From NCBI GenBank assembly GCA_964551435.1, contig CAZKBS010000008.1:10323-74322 (forward strand): a DNA stretch of 64,000 bases, read 5' to 3'. This document shows positions 1 to 9,476 of this stretch, one piece after another; position 1 is the first letter of the stretch; every line of letters begins with the position of its first letter. The position numbers were made by a program, and so were the translations under genes. This DNA is from UBA2020 sp964551435. Its GTDB lineage: Bacteria > Pseudomonadota > Alphaproteobacteria > Micavibrionales > UBA2020. The notes beneath the pieces are model-generated. The model saw only the letters and a program-made list of their open reading frames with translations. It did no database searches and was not told where the DNA came from.

Positions 1-375
1 CGGAATGTCAAATGACATATGACGCAGCGTCATGACCAGCGTCGGGCGCACCGCCGGCGACGGGAATTTGAAATCACGCGCCGCAATACCGCGGCTGACC
101 TGAATATACAGCGCGCCGTTTTTGATACGGTTGCGGCGCACCATTTCGCGCATGGCGATTTGCAGCACGCGGCGCGGCATCGGCATTGCGACATCGATTT
201 CCGCAAGTGAACGCTCCAGCCGGTCAAGGTGTCCGACTTCATCGCGCAACTCGCCCTCAATCAGCGCGACGACCTCGTAAATGCCATCGGCAAACTGGAA
301 ACCGCGATCCTCGATATGAATCTGCGCGGAACCGTGCGGCACATAGCGGCCATTGACGTAAGCGATACGTGGCAT
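1..375 (-). CDS. dat: D-amino-acid aminotransferase, PLP fold class IV (N-terminal part, cut by window edge)
   Basis: The complement of the ATG at 375 reads open for 125 codons to the window edge. The N-terminus (MPRIAYVNGRYV), the HIEDRGFQFADGIYEVV block at about residues 21-37, the GHLDRLERSL block and ALYIQVSRG belong to the class IV PLP transaminases (D-alanine aminotransferase / branched-chain aminotransferase family). The catalytic lysine lies beyond the part visible here. The gene starts 12 bases after the trkA stop, so it is probably the last or next-to-last gene of the ntr-trkA operon, an order common in Alphaproteobacteria (hfq often follows). A branched-chain or aminodeoxychorismate-lyase-like role cannot be excluded from the N-terminus alone. 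Confidence 0.85.
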   Translation of the reverse strand, partial: MPRIAYVNGRYVPHGSAQIHIEDRGFQFADGIYEVVALIEGELRDEVGHLDRLERSLAEIDVAMPMPRRVLQIAMREMVRRNRIKNGALYIQVSRGIAARDFKFPSPAVRPTLVMTLRHMSFDIP

Positions 376-387
376 GTGGAGTTATCC

Positions 388-1764
388 TTAGAAGTATTCG
401 GGGCGCACCGCGAACATCTGTTCGACTTTGCGCACCTGATCGTGGGAGGCAAGAATAATAACGCGGTCATCCGGTTTGATGACGGTATCGGGGCGCGGCA
501 CGATGATGCGCTCTTCACGCAGGATCAGGCCGAAAATCATATCACGCGGGCGCTTGATTTCACTAATCGGTGTATTGACGATGGCGGAGGTTTCAAGCGC
601 TTCGACCTCCAGAATTTCCGCAAAGCCGTCGCGCAGGGAATGCGCCGCCTTGATACGCCCGCGGCGCACATGCTGCAAAATCGTCGATACCGTAATCGCC
701 CGCGGATTCACCACCGCATCGATGCCGACACTGGTCGCGAGGGAACTGAAGGAAAGGCTGTTGATCAGCGTAATCGCCCGCTCGCAGCCATGCTGTTTGG
801 CGAGCATGGAAACCAGAATGTTGCTCTCGTCGTGGTTCATGACGGCAATCACGGCTTCGGTGGTGCCGATGCTGGCTTCTTCAAGAATTTCGCGGTTCAG
901 GCCATCACCATGCACGACGGTGACGCCGGACAGTTTTTCCGATACGCGCTGCGCGGTATCATAATCAGCCTCGATCAGGCGCACGGAAATATCGCGCATG
1001 CTGGACTGGATGTCCTCGACAAGGCGGGTACCGATTTTACCTGCACCGACCACCAGCACGCGGCGGGTTTGCGGATCGTTATATCCGAAAGCGCCCATCG
1101 CGCGGTACAAGTGGTCTGTGGACGATACGAAATAGACTTCGTCCCCGACCAGCAGCTCGTCATCCGCACCCGGAATGATTTTGGTATCGCCGCGAATAAT
1201 CGCGAGGATGACAATAGACAACTCCGGAAACAGCGACGTCAGATGCTTCAGCGGCGTATTCAGCAGCGGGCAATCCGATTTGCAAATCACGCTCACGACC
1301 TGCGCCAGTCCCTCCGCCATCGGAATGATGTTATAGGCGCCGGGTACACGGATACGGTTGGCAATCGCGCGCGCGACCTCGACTTCCGGCGAGATAATCA
1401 CATCAATCGGCAGGTGATCGCGGCTGAACAGATTGGCCCATGCAGGGTTCAGATATGACTGGTTACGCACGCGGGCGATTTTCATCGGCACATTAAACAA
1501 CGAATGGGCAACCTGACAGGCCACCATGTTCACTTCGTCGGAATGTGTTGCGGCAATCAGCATTTCGGCATCGGCAGCGCCGGCCCGCTCCAGCACATCG
1601 GGCTGCGACGCATGGCCGACATGACCGGTGACATCCAGTGCCTCGTTCACTTCGGCGATACGGTCGGCATCGCTATCGATAATGGTGACGTTGTTACCCT
1701 CATCCGACAGGTATTCGGCAATGGCTGTGCCCACCTGCCCTGCGCCGCAAATCACGACCTTCAT
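388..1764 (-). CDS. trkA: Trk potassium uptake system, NAD-binding peripheral subunit TrkA
   Basis: The 458-residue protein has the duplicated RCK layout of TrkA. The first Rossmann domain begins at residue 1 (MKVVICGAGQVGTAIAEYL), with an acidic residue in VTIIDSD at the end of beta-2. The second begins near residue 232 (VLVVGAGKIGTRLVED). Each is followed by a TrkA_C domain, the last ending near DDRVIILASHDQVRKVEQMF. TrkA gates the TrkH/TrkG potassium channel on the cytoplasmic face in response to NAD(H) or nucleotides; no trkH is in view. The ATG at 1764 has a purine-rich ribosome site (AAGGCGGGGGA). The gene lies 36 bases after ntrX, as in many alphaproteobacterial ntr operons. Confidence 0.96.
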   Translation of the reverse strand: MKVVICGAGQVGTAIAEYLSDEGNNVTIIDSDADRIAEVNEALDVTGHVGHASQPDVLERAGAADAEMLIAATHSDEVNMVACQVAHSLFNVPMKIARVRNQSYLNPAWANLFSRDHLPIDVIISPEVEVARAIANRIRVPGAYNIIPMAEGLAQVVSVICKSDCPLLNTPLKHLTSLFPELSIVILAIIRGDTKIIPGADDELLVGDEVYFVSSTDHLYRAMGAFGYNDPQTRRVLVVGAGKIGTRLVEDIQSSMRDISVRLIEADYDTAQRVSEKLSGVTVVHGDGLNREILEEASIGTTEAVIAVMNHDESNILVSMLAKQHGCERAITLINSLSFSSLATSVGIDAVVNPRAITVSTILQHVRRGRIKAAHSLRDGFAEILEVEALETSAIVNTPISEIKRPRDMIFGLILREERIIVPRPDTVIKPDDRVIILASHDQVRKVEQMFAVRPEYF

Positions 1765-1800
1765 GTTCCCCCGCCTTCTTTCTTATTCTTCTTTTTTTCT

Positions 1801-3240
1801 TCAGGCTTCCGCGCGTTCTTTTTCGTCATCGCCGCGCAAATCCTTGTCGGCATCCTTGTCATTGGTCTGGATGCCCAGCGATTTGAGTTTACGGTGCAGC
1901 GCCGAGCGCTCCATGCCGATAAACCCTGCGGTTTTCGAAATATTCCCGCCAAAGCGGTTGACCTGCGACAGCAGATATTCGCGCTCGAAAATCTCGCGCG
2001 CTTCACGCAGCGGCTTCGACATCAGCTCCACACCATCGCGGCCGCGTATCATGTCGACGGCCTGCTGTTTCAGCTCCGGCGGCAACATATCCGCGGTGAT
2101 CGGCTGGCCCGGCTGGGCCGGCGCCATAATCAGCAGCCATTCGATGGCATTGCGCAGCTGGCGCACGTTTCCGGGCCAGTCATAGGCCTGCATCAGCGCC
2201 ATCGCGTCATCGGAAAAGAAACGCGGCTGCACATTTGCTGTACGGGCGGACAAATCCATGAAAAACCGCGCGAGCACCGGAATGTCTTCCAGACGTTCGC
2301 GCAAGGATGGCATGTGAATAGGCACCACATTCAGGCGGTAGAACAAATCCTGACGGAACTTGCCCGCCATCATGCGTTCCTGCAAATCCTGATTGGTCGT
2401 GGCCACAATGCGGATATCGACTTCTATTTTTTCGCTGCCGCCGATGCGCGTGAAATGCTGGTCTTGCAAAACGCGTACAATTTTTGCCTGCGTTTCAAGC
2501 GGCATATCAGCGACTTCGTCCAGCAGCAACGTGCCGCCATTGGCCATTTCCAAGACGCCCGCCTTGCGGCCCTGCACGCCTTCGGTACCGAAAAGTTCGG
2601 TCTCGATACGCTCGGGCGACAGAATGGCGCAGTTGAGCGCAATATAGCTTTTATCCGCGCGCTTCGAATAGCGGTGTATCATGCGCGCGGCAACGTCTTT
2701 GCCCGTGCCCGCCTCGCCGGTAATCAGAATACGGCTGTTGGTCGGGGACACGCGCTCGATATTCTGGCGCAGCTGGTGCACAGCCTGCGACGTGCCATGC
2801 AGTTCGGACACGCTGCCAAGCGCCTTGAGCTTCAGTTCCTGATTTTCACGCTTCAGACGCGCCGCTTCCAGCCCGCGCTGGGTCAGCACCAGCAGCTTGT
2901 CGGTCTGGAAAGGCTTTTCGATGAAATCATAAGCCCCCATCTGGATCGCGGAGACGGCGGTTTCGATGTTGCCGTGCCCGCTGATCATGATGACAGAGGT
3001 ATCAGGGTGGCTCTTGCTCAGCTTTTTGAGGAGCTGCATGCCATCCAGTTCGCTGTTTTCCAGCCAGATGTCGAGGATGACAAGATCCGGCGCCTTTTCG
3101 GCAATCATTTTTTCCGCGCTTTGCGAGTCTGCCGCGCTGCGGGTTTCATAGCCCTCATCCTCCAGAATCCCCTGAATGAGAGAGCGGATATCGGCCTGAT
3201 CGTCGACAATCAGAATATCGGATATGTTATTTGGTTGCAT
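1801..3240 (-). CDS. ntrX: nitrogen assimilation response regulator NtrX
   Basis: A 479-residue NtrC-family regulator. The receiver domain (about 8-125) has the acidic pair in IVDDQ, the phosphoacceptor Asp in LVILDIW and the Lys in DFIEKPF. The AAA+ domain (about 145-375) carries a Walker A GEAGTGKD and Walker B GGTLLLDEVADMP. The C-terminal Fis-type helix-turn-helix is near 430-470 (GGNISKTAGFIGMERSALHRKL). The sigma-54 contact loop GAFTGA seen in NtrC is replaced by GVQGRKAG, a known feature of NtrX, so this protein is unlikely to remodel sigma-54 polymerase in the usual way. It starts 2 bases after the ntrY stop and should be phosphorylated by NtrY. Confidence 0.95.
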   Translation of the reverse strand: MQPNNISDILIVDDQADIRSLIQGILEDEGYETRSAADSQSAEKMIAEKAPDLVILDIWLENSELDGMQLLKKLSKSHPDTSVIMISGHGNIETAVSAIQMGAYDFIEKPFQTDKLLVLTQRGLEAARLKRENQELKLKALGSVSELHGTSQAVHQLRQNIERVSPTNSRILITGEAGTGKDVAARMIHRYSKRADKSYIALNCAILSPERIETELFGTEGVQGRKAGVLEMANGGTLLLDEVADMPLETQAKIVRVLQDQHFTRIGGSEKIEVDIRIVATTNQDLQERMMAGKFRQDLFYRLNVVPIHMPSLRERLEDIPVLARFFMDLSARTANVQPRFFSDDAMALMQAYDWPGNVRQLRNAIEWLLIMAPAQPGQPITADMLPPELKQQAVDMIRGRDGVELMSKPLREAREIFEREYLLSQVNRFGGNISKTAGFIGMERSALHRKLKSLGIQTNDKDADKDLRGDDEKERAEA

Positions 3241-3242
3241 GG

Positions 3243-5486
3243 TTATGCTTTATCCCCTGCTGAAACATCCCTTGGGAAGACTATAACAGCTTTTGCGCCG
3301 GATTTAACGCCTTCGTCGATATAGTCTTCAATCTCGATGCTGCCATCGTGATCTTCCATAATTTTTTTAACAATCGCAAGCCCGAGGCCCGAGCCCTTCT
3401 TTTTCGTCGTCACATAAGGCTCCAGAAGCTGGGTGCGCACCTTTTCGGGCAGGCCCATGCCGTTGTCGCGCACGGTGATAATAATGTTTTCGCCCTTGGC
3501 TGCCACATCGAGCATAACCTGTCCCGCCGGCTCAGGGGTCTGCTGGCAACGCTCCTGCACGGAATCGACGGCGTTTATCAGAAGGTTATTCAAAACCTGC
3601 GTCAGTTGCGAACGGTCGCAGTTTGCGGGCAGTTCCTTTTCCGCCGCTTCGAACGTGAAGTGGATATCTGGATAGGCCTGCTGTTGCAGCACCAACGCGT
3701 CGCGGCAAATCTCCGTCACGTTTTCGGGCTTTTTAACCGAAACCGGCATGCGGGCATAGGCCGAAAATTCGCCCACCATATGACCGATATCCGCCACCTG
3801 CCGGATAATCGTATCCGTACATTTGGCAAAGGTTTCGGGGTCTTCCTTGATTTGCGGCAGGTATTTGCGGCGCAAACGCTCTGCCGAAAGCTGTATCGGT
3901 GTCAGCGGGTTTTTAATTTCATGCGCGATACGCCGCGCGACGTCAGCCCACGCCGCATTGCGCTGGGCAGACACCAGTGCGGAAATATCGTCCAGCGTCG
4001 CCACCGCACCATCGCCCCCCTGCTCTGCCGTGATGCGCAGCAAAACAGTGCGGCGCGGCCCGTTGGCTGCGGCATACTCCAGCTGGCTTTGCACCAGTTT
4101 ATCGTTACCGCCGGCGCGGGCACGGGCAAAAACATCTTCGGCTTCGGGAATGAAATCGGCAAGACGACGCCCATGCAGGATACCGCCATCGTCGTTGGCG
4201 ACGCCCATCAGCAATTCGCCCGCCCTGAAATTCGCAAGCGTGATCAGCCCTGACCGGTCAAGACCGATAATCCCCGACGACGCGCTGGCCAGCACCGCCT
4301 CGGTAAAGCGGCGGCGATCGTCCAACATACGGTTGGCGGCCAACAATTCCTTTTGCTGACTTTGCAGCTGGCTGGTCATACGGTTGAACGCACGCCCCAG
4401 AACCACGATTTCATCGTCCTGTTCGCTAGGCGCTGCACCGACATCGGATACGCGCGCCGCCAAATCGCCCGCGCGGACTTTTTCCGCGGCCGTAATCAGG
4501 GCACGGATAGGGGTGACCAGCTGCTCTGAAAACACAAGACCGAACCATACCGCCGCCAGCAAAAGCAGCAGGGAAATCGCCGCGAACATCGCCGTCATCG
4601 CGATTTGCACGCGGGATTTACGGCCATCGAGGGTCGTGTATTCTTTCACGGCACGCTCAGCGGTCGCCATGTGCTGTAACACGTTACCATCCACCAGACG
4701 CCCGACATACAGATATGCATCGAAAAAGCGGTCAAGCTTGAGCAGCGCACGGATACGGTCGCGGCTGTCGCCGGTTGCCAGCACAACTTCACCGTTGTCG
4801 GCTTGCTGCATCATTTCCTTGGGCACCTGCTCCATTTCCAGCAGCAGGGCCATGCGCGATCTGGCCAGCACGTCGCCGTTGCTGCGGAAAATAATCGCTT
4901 CGGGCAGGTTGCGGATGGTAGCCTGCGTTTGCACCAGCTGCGCGAAAGCCTGCGGATTTTCATCCAGAAAGCGTACATCGCGGTTCAAATCGTAGGCCAT
5001 TGCCATGACATCGGCGCGCATGACTTCGCGGTGTTCATTCAAATATGCCTGCGCCACTGCAAGCGACTCGTTTACCGCGGTGCTGACCCGGTCGTTGAAC
5101 CATGCCTGTACCCCGAAATAAAGAAAGATAGACGAAAAAACAGCCATCAGAATAGCAGGCGCCGCCGCCATCAGGCTGAACGCCAGCACCAGCCGGATAT
5201 GCAACCGCGAACCGGCAACGCCGCGCTTTTTCTCGCTCCAAAGTTTTACAACTTGCCGCGCGATAACAGTGCCCAGCAGCAACAGCAGCACAAGGTCAAG
5301 GTTCAACAGCCAGTAAACCGTATTGATATCCGCACTGCGGCGGGTCAGAACCAGATAAGTCGCGACGCAGGATGCAATCGCCGCTACGGTCAGAAAAACA
5401 GCCACATGACGCGACAAAGTCAGCATGGAGAGCCGCTGCGTCAAACGGTACAGGAATGTATCCGGCGAAAACATACTGACGGACAT
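3243..5486 (-). CDS. ntrY: membrane sensor histidine kinase NtrY
   Basis: A 747-residue kinase with three hydrophobic segments in the first 125 residues, a periplasmic stretch to about 295, a fourth membrane segment at about 300-325 (LLLLLAAVWFGLVF), then HAMP (QLVTPIRALI onward), a PAS region near 400-480, a HisKA domain with the phosphoacceptor in RRIAHEIKNPLTPIQL, and a HATPase_c domain (N box NLLINAVDSV, G1 DNGMGLPEK, G2 GSGLGLAIVKK). NtrY is the partner of NtrX and is linked to nitrogen and redox sensing in Alphaproteobacteria. The start codon overlaps the ntrC stop by one base (TGATG), so the two are translationally coupled. A second ATG 12 bases downstream is a less likely start. Confidence 0.95.
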   Translation of the reverse strand: MSVSMFSPDTFLYRLTQRLSMLTLSRHVAVFLTVAAIASCVATYLVLTRRSADINTVYWLLNLDLVLLLLLGTVIARQVVKLWSEKKRGVAGSRLHIRLVLAFSLMAAAPAILMAVFSSIFLYFGVQAWFNDRVSTAVNESLAVAQAYLNEHREVMRADVMAMAYDLNRDVRFLDENPQAFAQLVQTQATIRNLPEAIIFRSNGDVLARSRMALLLEMEQVPKEMMQQADNGEVVLATGDSRDRIRALLKLDRFFDAYLYVGRLVDGNVLQHMATAERAVKEYTTLDGRKSRVQIAMTAMFAAISLLLLLAAVWFGLVFSEQLVTPIRALITAAEKVRAGDLAARVSDVGAAPSEQDDEIVVLGRAFNRMTSQLQSQQKELLAANRMLDDRRRFTEAVLASASSGIIGLDRSGLITLANFRAGELLMGVANDDGGILHGRRLADFIPEAEDVFARARAGGNDKLVQSQLEYAAANGPRRTVLLRITAEQGGDGAVATLDDISALVSAQRNAAWADVARRIAHEIKNPLTPIQLSAERLRRKYLPQIKEDPETFAKCTDTIIRQVADIGHMVGEFSAYARMPVSVKKPENVTEICRDALVLQQQAYPDIHFTFEAAEKELPANCDRSQLTQVLNNLLINAVDSVQERCQQTPEPAGQVMLDVAAKGENIIITVRDNGMGLPEKVRTQLLEPYVTTKKKGSGLGLAIVKKIMEDHDGSIEIEDYIDEGVKSGAKAVIVFPRDVSAGDKA

Positions 5487-6946
5487 CAGCTGCGCCCTCC
5501 TTTTTTCACATCGATATCCAGCTCACGGATTTTTTTGCGCAGGGTATTGCGGTTCAGCCCCAGCAAATCCGCCGCTTTAATCTGGTTGCCGCCAGTCATG
5601 GCCAGCATGCGGGTAATCAAGGGTTTTTCGACAAGCCGGATGATGCGGTCATAAACATCCGTCCCCGCCAACAGCGACGCATCAGCGGCAAGGATATCGG
5701 CAATCGTCGACGATATATCACCGCGGGTAGCCATAGCCATGCCTTCTGTCATCACAGACATCGACGATGCCTGCAGGGCCATGCGCACCGCATCGGCATC
5801 TATCACATCCTCGGTATGCAGCGCGGCAAGGCGGCGCACGGCGTTTTCAAGCTCGCGCACATTTCCGGGCCAGCCATGCGCCTGCATAACCGCCATGGCC
5901 GCAGGTTCAACCACCTTGAGCGCTTTTGACTGACGCAGGAAATGCTGCACCAGCGCCGGAATATCCTCGGCCCTTTCGCGCAAAGGGGGCACCTGCAGCG
6001 GCACCACGTTCAGGCGGTAATAAAGGTCCTCGCGGAAACGTCCGTCGCGCACGCGCGCGCGCAAATCCTGATGTGTGGCGGCAATCACGCGGGCGCGGGC
6101 CTTGACGTGGCGGCGTGCGCCGACGGGGGTAAATTCCCCCTCCTGCAGCACGCGCAGCAGGCGGGTTTGCGCCTCAATCGGCATATCGCCTATTTCATCC
6201 AGAAACAGCGTGCCGCCCTGGGCCTGTTCGAACTTGCCGATATGGCGCTGCGTTGCGCCGGTAAAGGCGCCCTTTTCGTGGCCGAACAGCTCGCTTTCAA
6301 TCAATTCACGCGGAATGGCGGCCATATTGACGGCCACAAAGGGGCCATCCTTGAAACGGCTGAACTGGTGAAACGCACGGGCGATCACTTCCTTGCCTGT
6401 ACCGGACTCGCCTGTCATCAGCACCGTCAGATCGGCACTACGCAGGCGGGCAATGGTCCGGTAAATATCCTGCATTGCGCGCGACTGGCCGATCACAAAA
6501 GATTTATCAAGCGCAGCTGTGACGTTGGCCGTATCGTCTGCGTCATCGGCATTATTCTGTTCGCGCACAGGGCGGCGGCGCAGCGCGTTTTTGACAACGG
6601 ACAACAGCTCGTCGATATCAAACGGTTTGGCCAGATATTCAATCGCGCCTTTTTCGGACGCCGATACCGCCGTCGTCAGGGCGTTTTGCGCACTGATAAC
6701 AATCACGCGCATATCCGGCGCGCGGCGGTGGATTTTAGGAATAAGATCCAGCCCGTTTTCACCCGGCATCATCACATCGGTAATCACCAGATCGCCGCGG
6801 CCTTCCAGCACCCATTGATATAATGTCGCGCCATTGTCGGCGGCTAGGACTTCATACCCCTCGCGCTTCAATGCCTGCGTCAGCACAGTGCGCACCGAAA
6901 GGTCGTCATCCGCAACAAGAATGGTTTTGCCAACGGCTTTGGTCAT
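5486..6946 (-). CDS. ntrC: nitrogen regulation protein NR(I), sigma-54 activator NtrC
   Basis: A 486-residue regulator. The receiver (ILVADDDLSVR, phosphoacceptor in LVITDVMMPGENG, Lys in YLAKPF) is followed by a full sigma-54 AAA+ domain: Walker A GESGTGKE, intact GAFTGA loop in HEKGAFTGATQ, Walker B GGTLFLDEIGDMP. A C-terminal Fis-type helix-turn-helix follows (GGNQIKAADLLGLNRNTLRKKI). I chose the ATG at 6946, not the upstream GTG/TTG extension, because AAGGAG stands 6 bases before it and it overlaps the ntrB stop as ATGA. When phosphorylated by NtrB it activates nitrogen-scavenging genes. The intact GAFTGA here contrasts with its loss in the neighbouring NtrX. Confidence 0.96.
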   Translation of the reverse strand: MTKAVGKTILVADDDLSVRTVLTQALKREGYEVLAADNGATLYQWVLEGRGDLVITDVMMPGENGLDLIPKIHRRAPDMRVIVISAQNALTTAVSASEKGAIEYLAKPFDIDELLSVVKNALRRRPVREQNNADDADDTANVTAALDKSFVIGQSRAMQDIYRTIARLRSADLTVLMTGESGTGKEVIARAFHQFSRFKDGPFVAVNMAAIPRELIESELFGHEKGAFTGATQRHIGKFEQAQGGTLFLDEIGDMPIEAQTRLLRVLQEGEFTPVGARRHVKARARVIAATHQDLRARVRDGRFREDLYYRLNVVPLQVPPLRERAEDIPALVQHFLRQSKALKVVEPAAMAVMQAHGWPGNVRELENAVRRLAALHTEDVIDADAVRMALQASSMSVMTEGMAMATRGDISSTIADILAADASLLAGTDVYDRIIRLVEKPLITRMLAMTGGNQIKAADLLGLNRNTLRKKIRELDIDVKKGGRS

Positions 6947-8055
6947 GCGGTTTTCTCCTTGCGGCGCGGGGGCAGCGGAAAGCATATCTTGAATATGGTC
7001 TTATCGCCTGCGCGGCTGACATCAATCATACCGCCATGGCTGTCGATAATGCGCGACACGACGACAAGCCCCAACCCCTCGCCCTCAGGCTTGGTGGTAT
7101 AGCAGGGCTCGAACAGGCGCGATGCCGTCTCCGCGCTCATACCCGGCCCGTCGTCTTCAACCGACAGGACAATCGGCAGGCGCCGCCCCGTTTCGGGGTG
7201 GTATTGCGGCGAAAGATCATAGCGGGTTCGCAGAACGATATTTTTTGCCCCCGCCTCCGCCGCGTTTTTGACAAGATTCAGCAGCGCCTGCACCAGCGCA
7301 TCAACATACCCGTCGATATCAGGGAGCGACGGGTCATATTCCCCGCGCAAATCCACATCGGCGGCAAAGCCCGCCCGTGCGCAATCCATCACATGGTCGG
7401 TCACACCGTGCAGGTTGACAGCTGAAAAATTCTCGGGCGTGACGATATCGTCGAGCTGCGCAACCTTGCCCAGCAAACGCAAAATACGCTGGGTTTCCGC
7501 ATCAATCAGCTGCGCCAGTGCGCGATCATCCTCGTCCTGCGCCGAGCGCTGTAAAAGCTGCGCCGCACCGCGAATACCCGCCAGCGGGTTTTTGATTTCA
7601 TGCGCCAGCATCCGCGCCAGTTCACGCGCCGGCTTCATCACTGTACGCTGCTGCGTCAGCCATTCGCTGCCGAGAGAGAGTCTTTCGACCGGCCATGACA
7701 GCAAAACCGCCGTATCATCCCCCGCAGGAATCACGGAAACCGACAGGCGGGCAACGGTGTGGTGGCAAATGTCGAGGTCGCGCAAAATGACATTCTGCGC
7801 CCCCTTCGCCGCTGCCGCAGCGGCCGTGCAGGCCGGATGCGCCGCGCCGAAGACAGCCGCGAGCGGCTGGCCCGTCAGCCCCTTCGCACCGAGGCGCGTA
7901 AAATCCATCGCCGCATGATTGGCATAGACAATCACACCGCCTTGCAACGCCAATACGGCATCGGGCAAGGCATCCAGCATCGCCAGCGCCTGCGGGGCGG
8001 CCGCGGAATTGTTTTTTGCTTTATTTTGCGTTTTCACACCGGACACTTTGGTCAC
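6943..8055 (-). CDS. ntrB: nitrogen regulation sensor kinase NR(II), NtrB
   Basis: A 370-residue soluble kinase without membrane segments: a PAS domain at about 25-130 (LDALPDAVLALQGGVIVYAN), a HisKA domain with the phosphoacceptor in MLAHEIKNPLAGIRG near residue 153, and an HATPase_c domain (N box NLVKNAAEAG, G1 EDDGPGMS, G2 GEGLGLVVVSR). NtrB phosphorylates or dephosphorylates NtrC according to PII binding. The start is a GTG with a weak ribosome site, so the exact N-terminus is uncertain by a few codons. It is the first gene of the ntr operon and is divergent from ispDF. The dusB gene that often precedes it in Alphaproteobacteria is absent here. Confidence 0.94.
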   Translation of the reverse strand: MTKVSGVKTQNKAKNNSAAAPQALAMLDALPDAVLALQGGVIVYANHAAMDFTRLGAKGLTGQPLAAVFGAAHPACTAAAAAAKGAQNVILRDLDICHHTVARLSVSVIPAGDDTAVLLSWPVERLSLGSEWLTQQRTVMKPARELARMLAHEIKNPLAGIRGAAQLLQRSAQDEDDRALAQLIDAETQRILRLLGKVAQLDDIVTPENFSAVNLHGVTDHVMDCARAGFAADVDLRGEYDPSLPDIDGYVDALVQALLNLVKNAAEAGAKNIVLRTRYDLSPQYHPETGRRLPIVLSVEDDGPGMSAETASRLFEPCYTTKPEGEGLGLVVVSRIIDSHGGMIDVSRAGDKTIFKICFPLPPRRKEKTA

Positions 8056-8135
8056 CTGCGCGGCTTTTTATCAGAAGCCGCCTATTTTTTATGCACGGAT
8101 ATGTTTCTGCACTATTTTTAGGCAAATAACAAGCG

Positions 8136-8164
8136 TTGACCCCTGTAAAACCAGCCCCTAAAGT
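8136..8164 (+). promoter_or_regulatory. sigma-70 type promoter for ispDF-pgpA-cinA
   Basis: A -35 box TTGACC (8136-8141) and a -10 box TAAAGT (8159-8164) are separated by exactly 17 bases. Matches to consensus are 5 of 6 and 4 of 6. It lies 55 bases before the ispDF ATG in the intergenic region shared with ntrB. The same -10 hexamer recurs in front of the tRNA-Ser at the right end of the window. Confidence 0.6.
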
Positions 8165-8219
8165 GCAAAAGAGCCTGAAATTCAGCGCTTCGACGTCGTC
8201 TTGAGGTGTTTTAAATATT

Positions 8220-9476
8220 ATGAATAATAATCACACCATCGCCGCCCTGATTGTTGCCGCCGGCAGCGGCACGCGCTTTGGCGACACCTCCACCCCCAAG
8301 CAATACGCGGCGCTTCTGGGCCGGCCCGTACTGCGCTGGTCGGTCGATATGTTTTTTGCCCGGTCGGATATTTCGACGATTTGCATCGTTATTCAACCGG
8401 AACACCGCGCGCTCTGCAACGCCGCAGTCGCGGGCATTGATCCTGCGCGGATTTTGATTGTCGATGGCGGCGAAACGCGCCAGCAATCCGTGCGCTGCGG
8501 GCTTGAAGCGCTGGCGACGCTTGCGCAAAAACCGGCGTTTGTGCTTATTCACGATGCGGCGCGCCCGTGCGTGAGTGCCGCGTTGATACAATCCGTTTGC
8601 ACGGCGCTGCAATCTGACCACAAGGCGGCCATTCCGGCACTACCCGTCACCGATACTATCAAAAAGCGCGACAGCAGCGGTGCCGTCAGCACCCAAAGCC
8701 GCGACGGGCTTTATACTGTGCAAACGCCGCAAGGCTTTAGCTTTGACAGCATCCTGTCGCTGCACCGCCGTTTTGAATCCGAAAACCTGACGGATGATGC
8801 GGCACTGCTGGAGCGTGCCGGAGAAAACCCGCACTTCACCCAAGGCCAGCGCGACAACATCAAAATCACATGGCCGGAGGATATTTCGCTCGCGGAATCC
8901 ATCCTCTCCGCGGCGCGCATGGATATTCGCACCGGCAAGGGATATGACGTACACCGCCTTGTGCCGCCACAGCATGATTTGCACAAACTGGTCATCGGCG
9001 GCATCGTCATTCCGCACGACAAAGCGCTCGAGGGACATTCTGATGCCGATGTCGGGCTGCATGCGATTACCGATGCGCTGCTTGGCACGATTTGCGATGG
9101 CGACATCGGCATGCACTTCAGCCCCAAAGACGCCCGCTGGAAAGGCGCCGACAGCGGCATGTTCCTGCAACATGCCGCCGCGCTTCTGGCTGCGCAGGGC
9201 GGCGTGATCACGCATGTCGATCTGACGGTGATTTGCGAAACGCCGAAAATCGGCCCGCACCGCGATGCGATGCGCGCGCGTATTGCATCGCTTTTGCACC
9301 TGCCCGTCAACCGCGTCAGCGTCAAGGCGACGACGACCGAAGGCCTCGGCTTTACCGGACGCGGCGAAGGCATCGCCGCCGAAGCCGTGGTGACGGTGCG
9401 CCTGCCGTTTGGCATCGATTTACAATCTACAAACTATTCTTCCGAAACCCTTCACGCGACAAGGACAGCGATATGA
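8220..9476 (+). CDS. ispDF: bifunctional IspD/IspF (MEP pathway cytidylyltransferase and cyclodiphosphate synthase)
   Basis: A 418-residue fusion. Residues 1-230 are IspD (2-C-methyl-D-erythritol 4-phosphate cytidylyltransferase): the nucleotide-binding start LIVAAGSGTRFG, PKQYAAL, then LIHDAARPCV. From about residue 235 comes IspF (2-C-methyl-D-erythritol 2,4-cyclodiphosphate synthase): GKGYDVHRL and LEGHSDADVGLHAITDALLG with the metal-binding Asp/His residues, then ATTTEGLGFTGRGEGI. The two make consecutive-but-one steps of the non-mevalonate isoprenoid route, and the fusion is well known in Alphaproteobacteria. The C-terminus runs about 17 residues past the usual VRLPF end because it overlaps the pgpA start (ATGA). 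Confidence 0.96.
   Translation: MNNNHTIAALIVAAGSGTRFGDTSTPKQYAALLGRPVLRWSVDMFFARSDISTICIVIQPEHRALCNAAVAGIDPARILIVDGGETRQQSVRCGLEALATLAQKPAFVLIHDAARPCVSAALIQSVCTALQSDHKAAIPALPVTDTIKKRDSSGAVSTQSRDGLYTVQTPQGFSFDSILSLHRRFESENLTDDAALLERAGENPHFTQGQRDNIKITWPEDISLAESILSAARMDIRTGKGYDVHRLVPPQHDLHKLVIGGIVIPHDKALEGHSDADVGLHAITDALLGTICDGDIGMHFSPKDARWKGADSGMFLQHAAALLAAQGGVITHVDLTVICETPKIGPHRDAMRARIASLLHLPVNRVSVKATTTEGLGFTGRGEGIAAEAVVTVRLPFGIDLQSTNYSSETLHATRTAI

Noticed and set aside
1801..3240. Loss of GAFTGA in NtrX as a damaged gene
   Set aside because: Absence of this loop is a known property of NtrX proteins, not a mutation.
1504..3324. 606-codon plus-strand open frame opposite ntrX
   Set aside because: Antisense shadow; ntrX is intact on the other strand.
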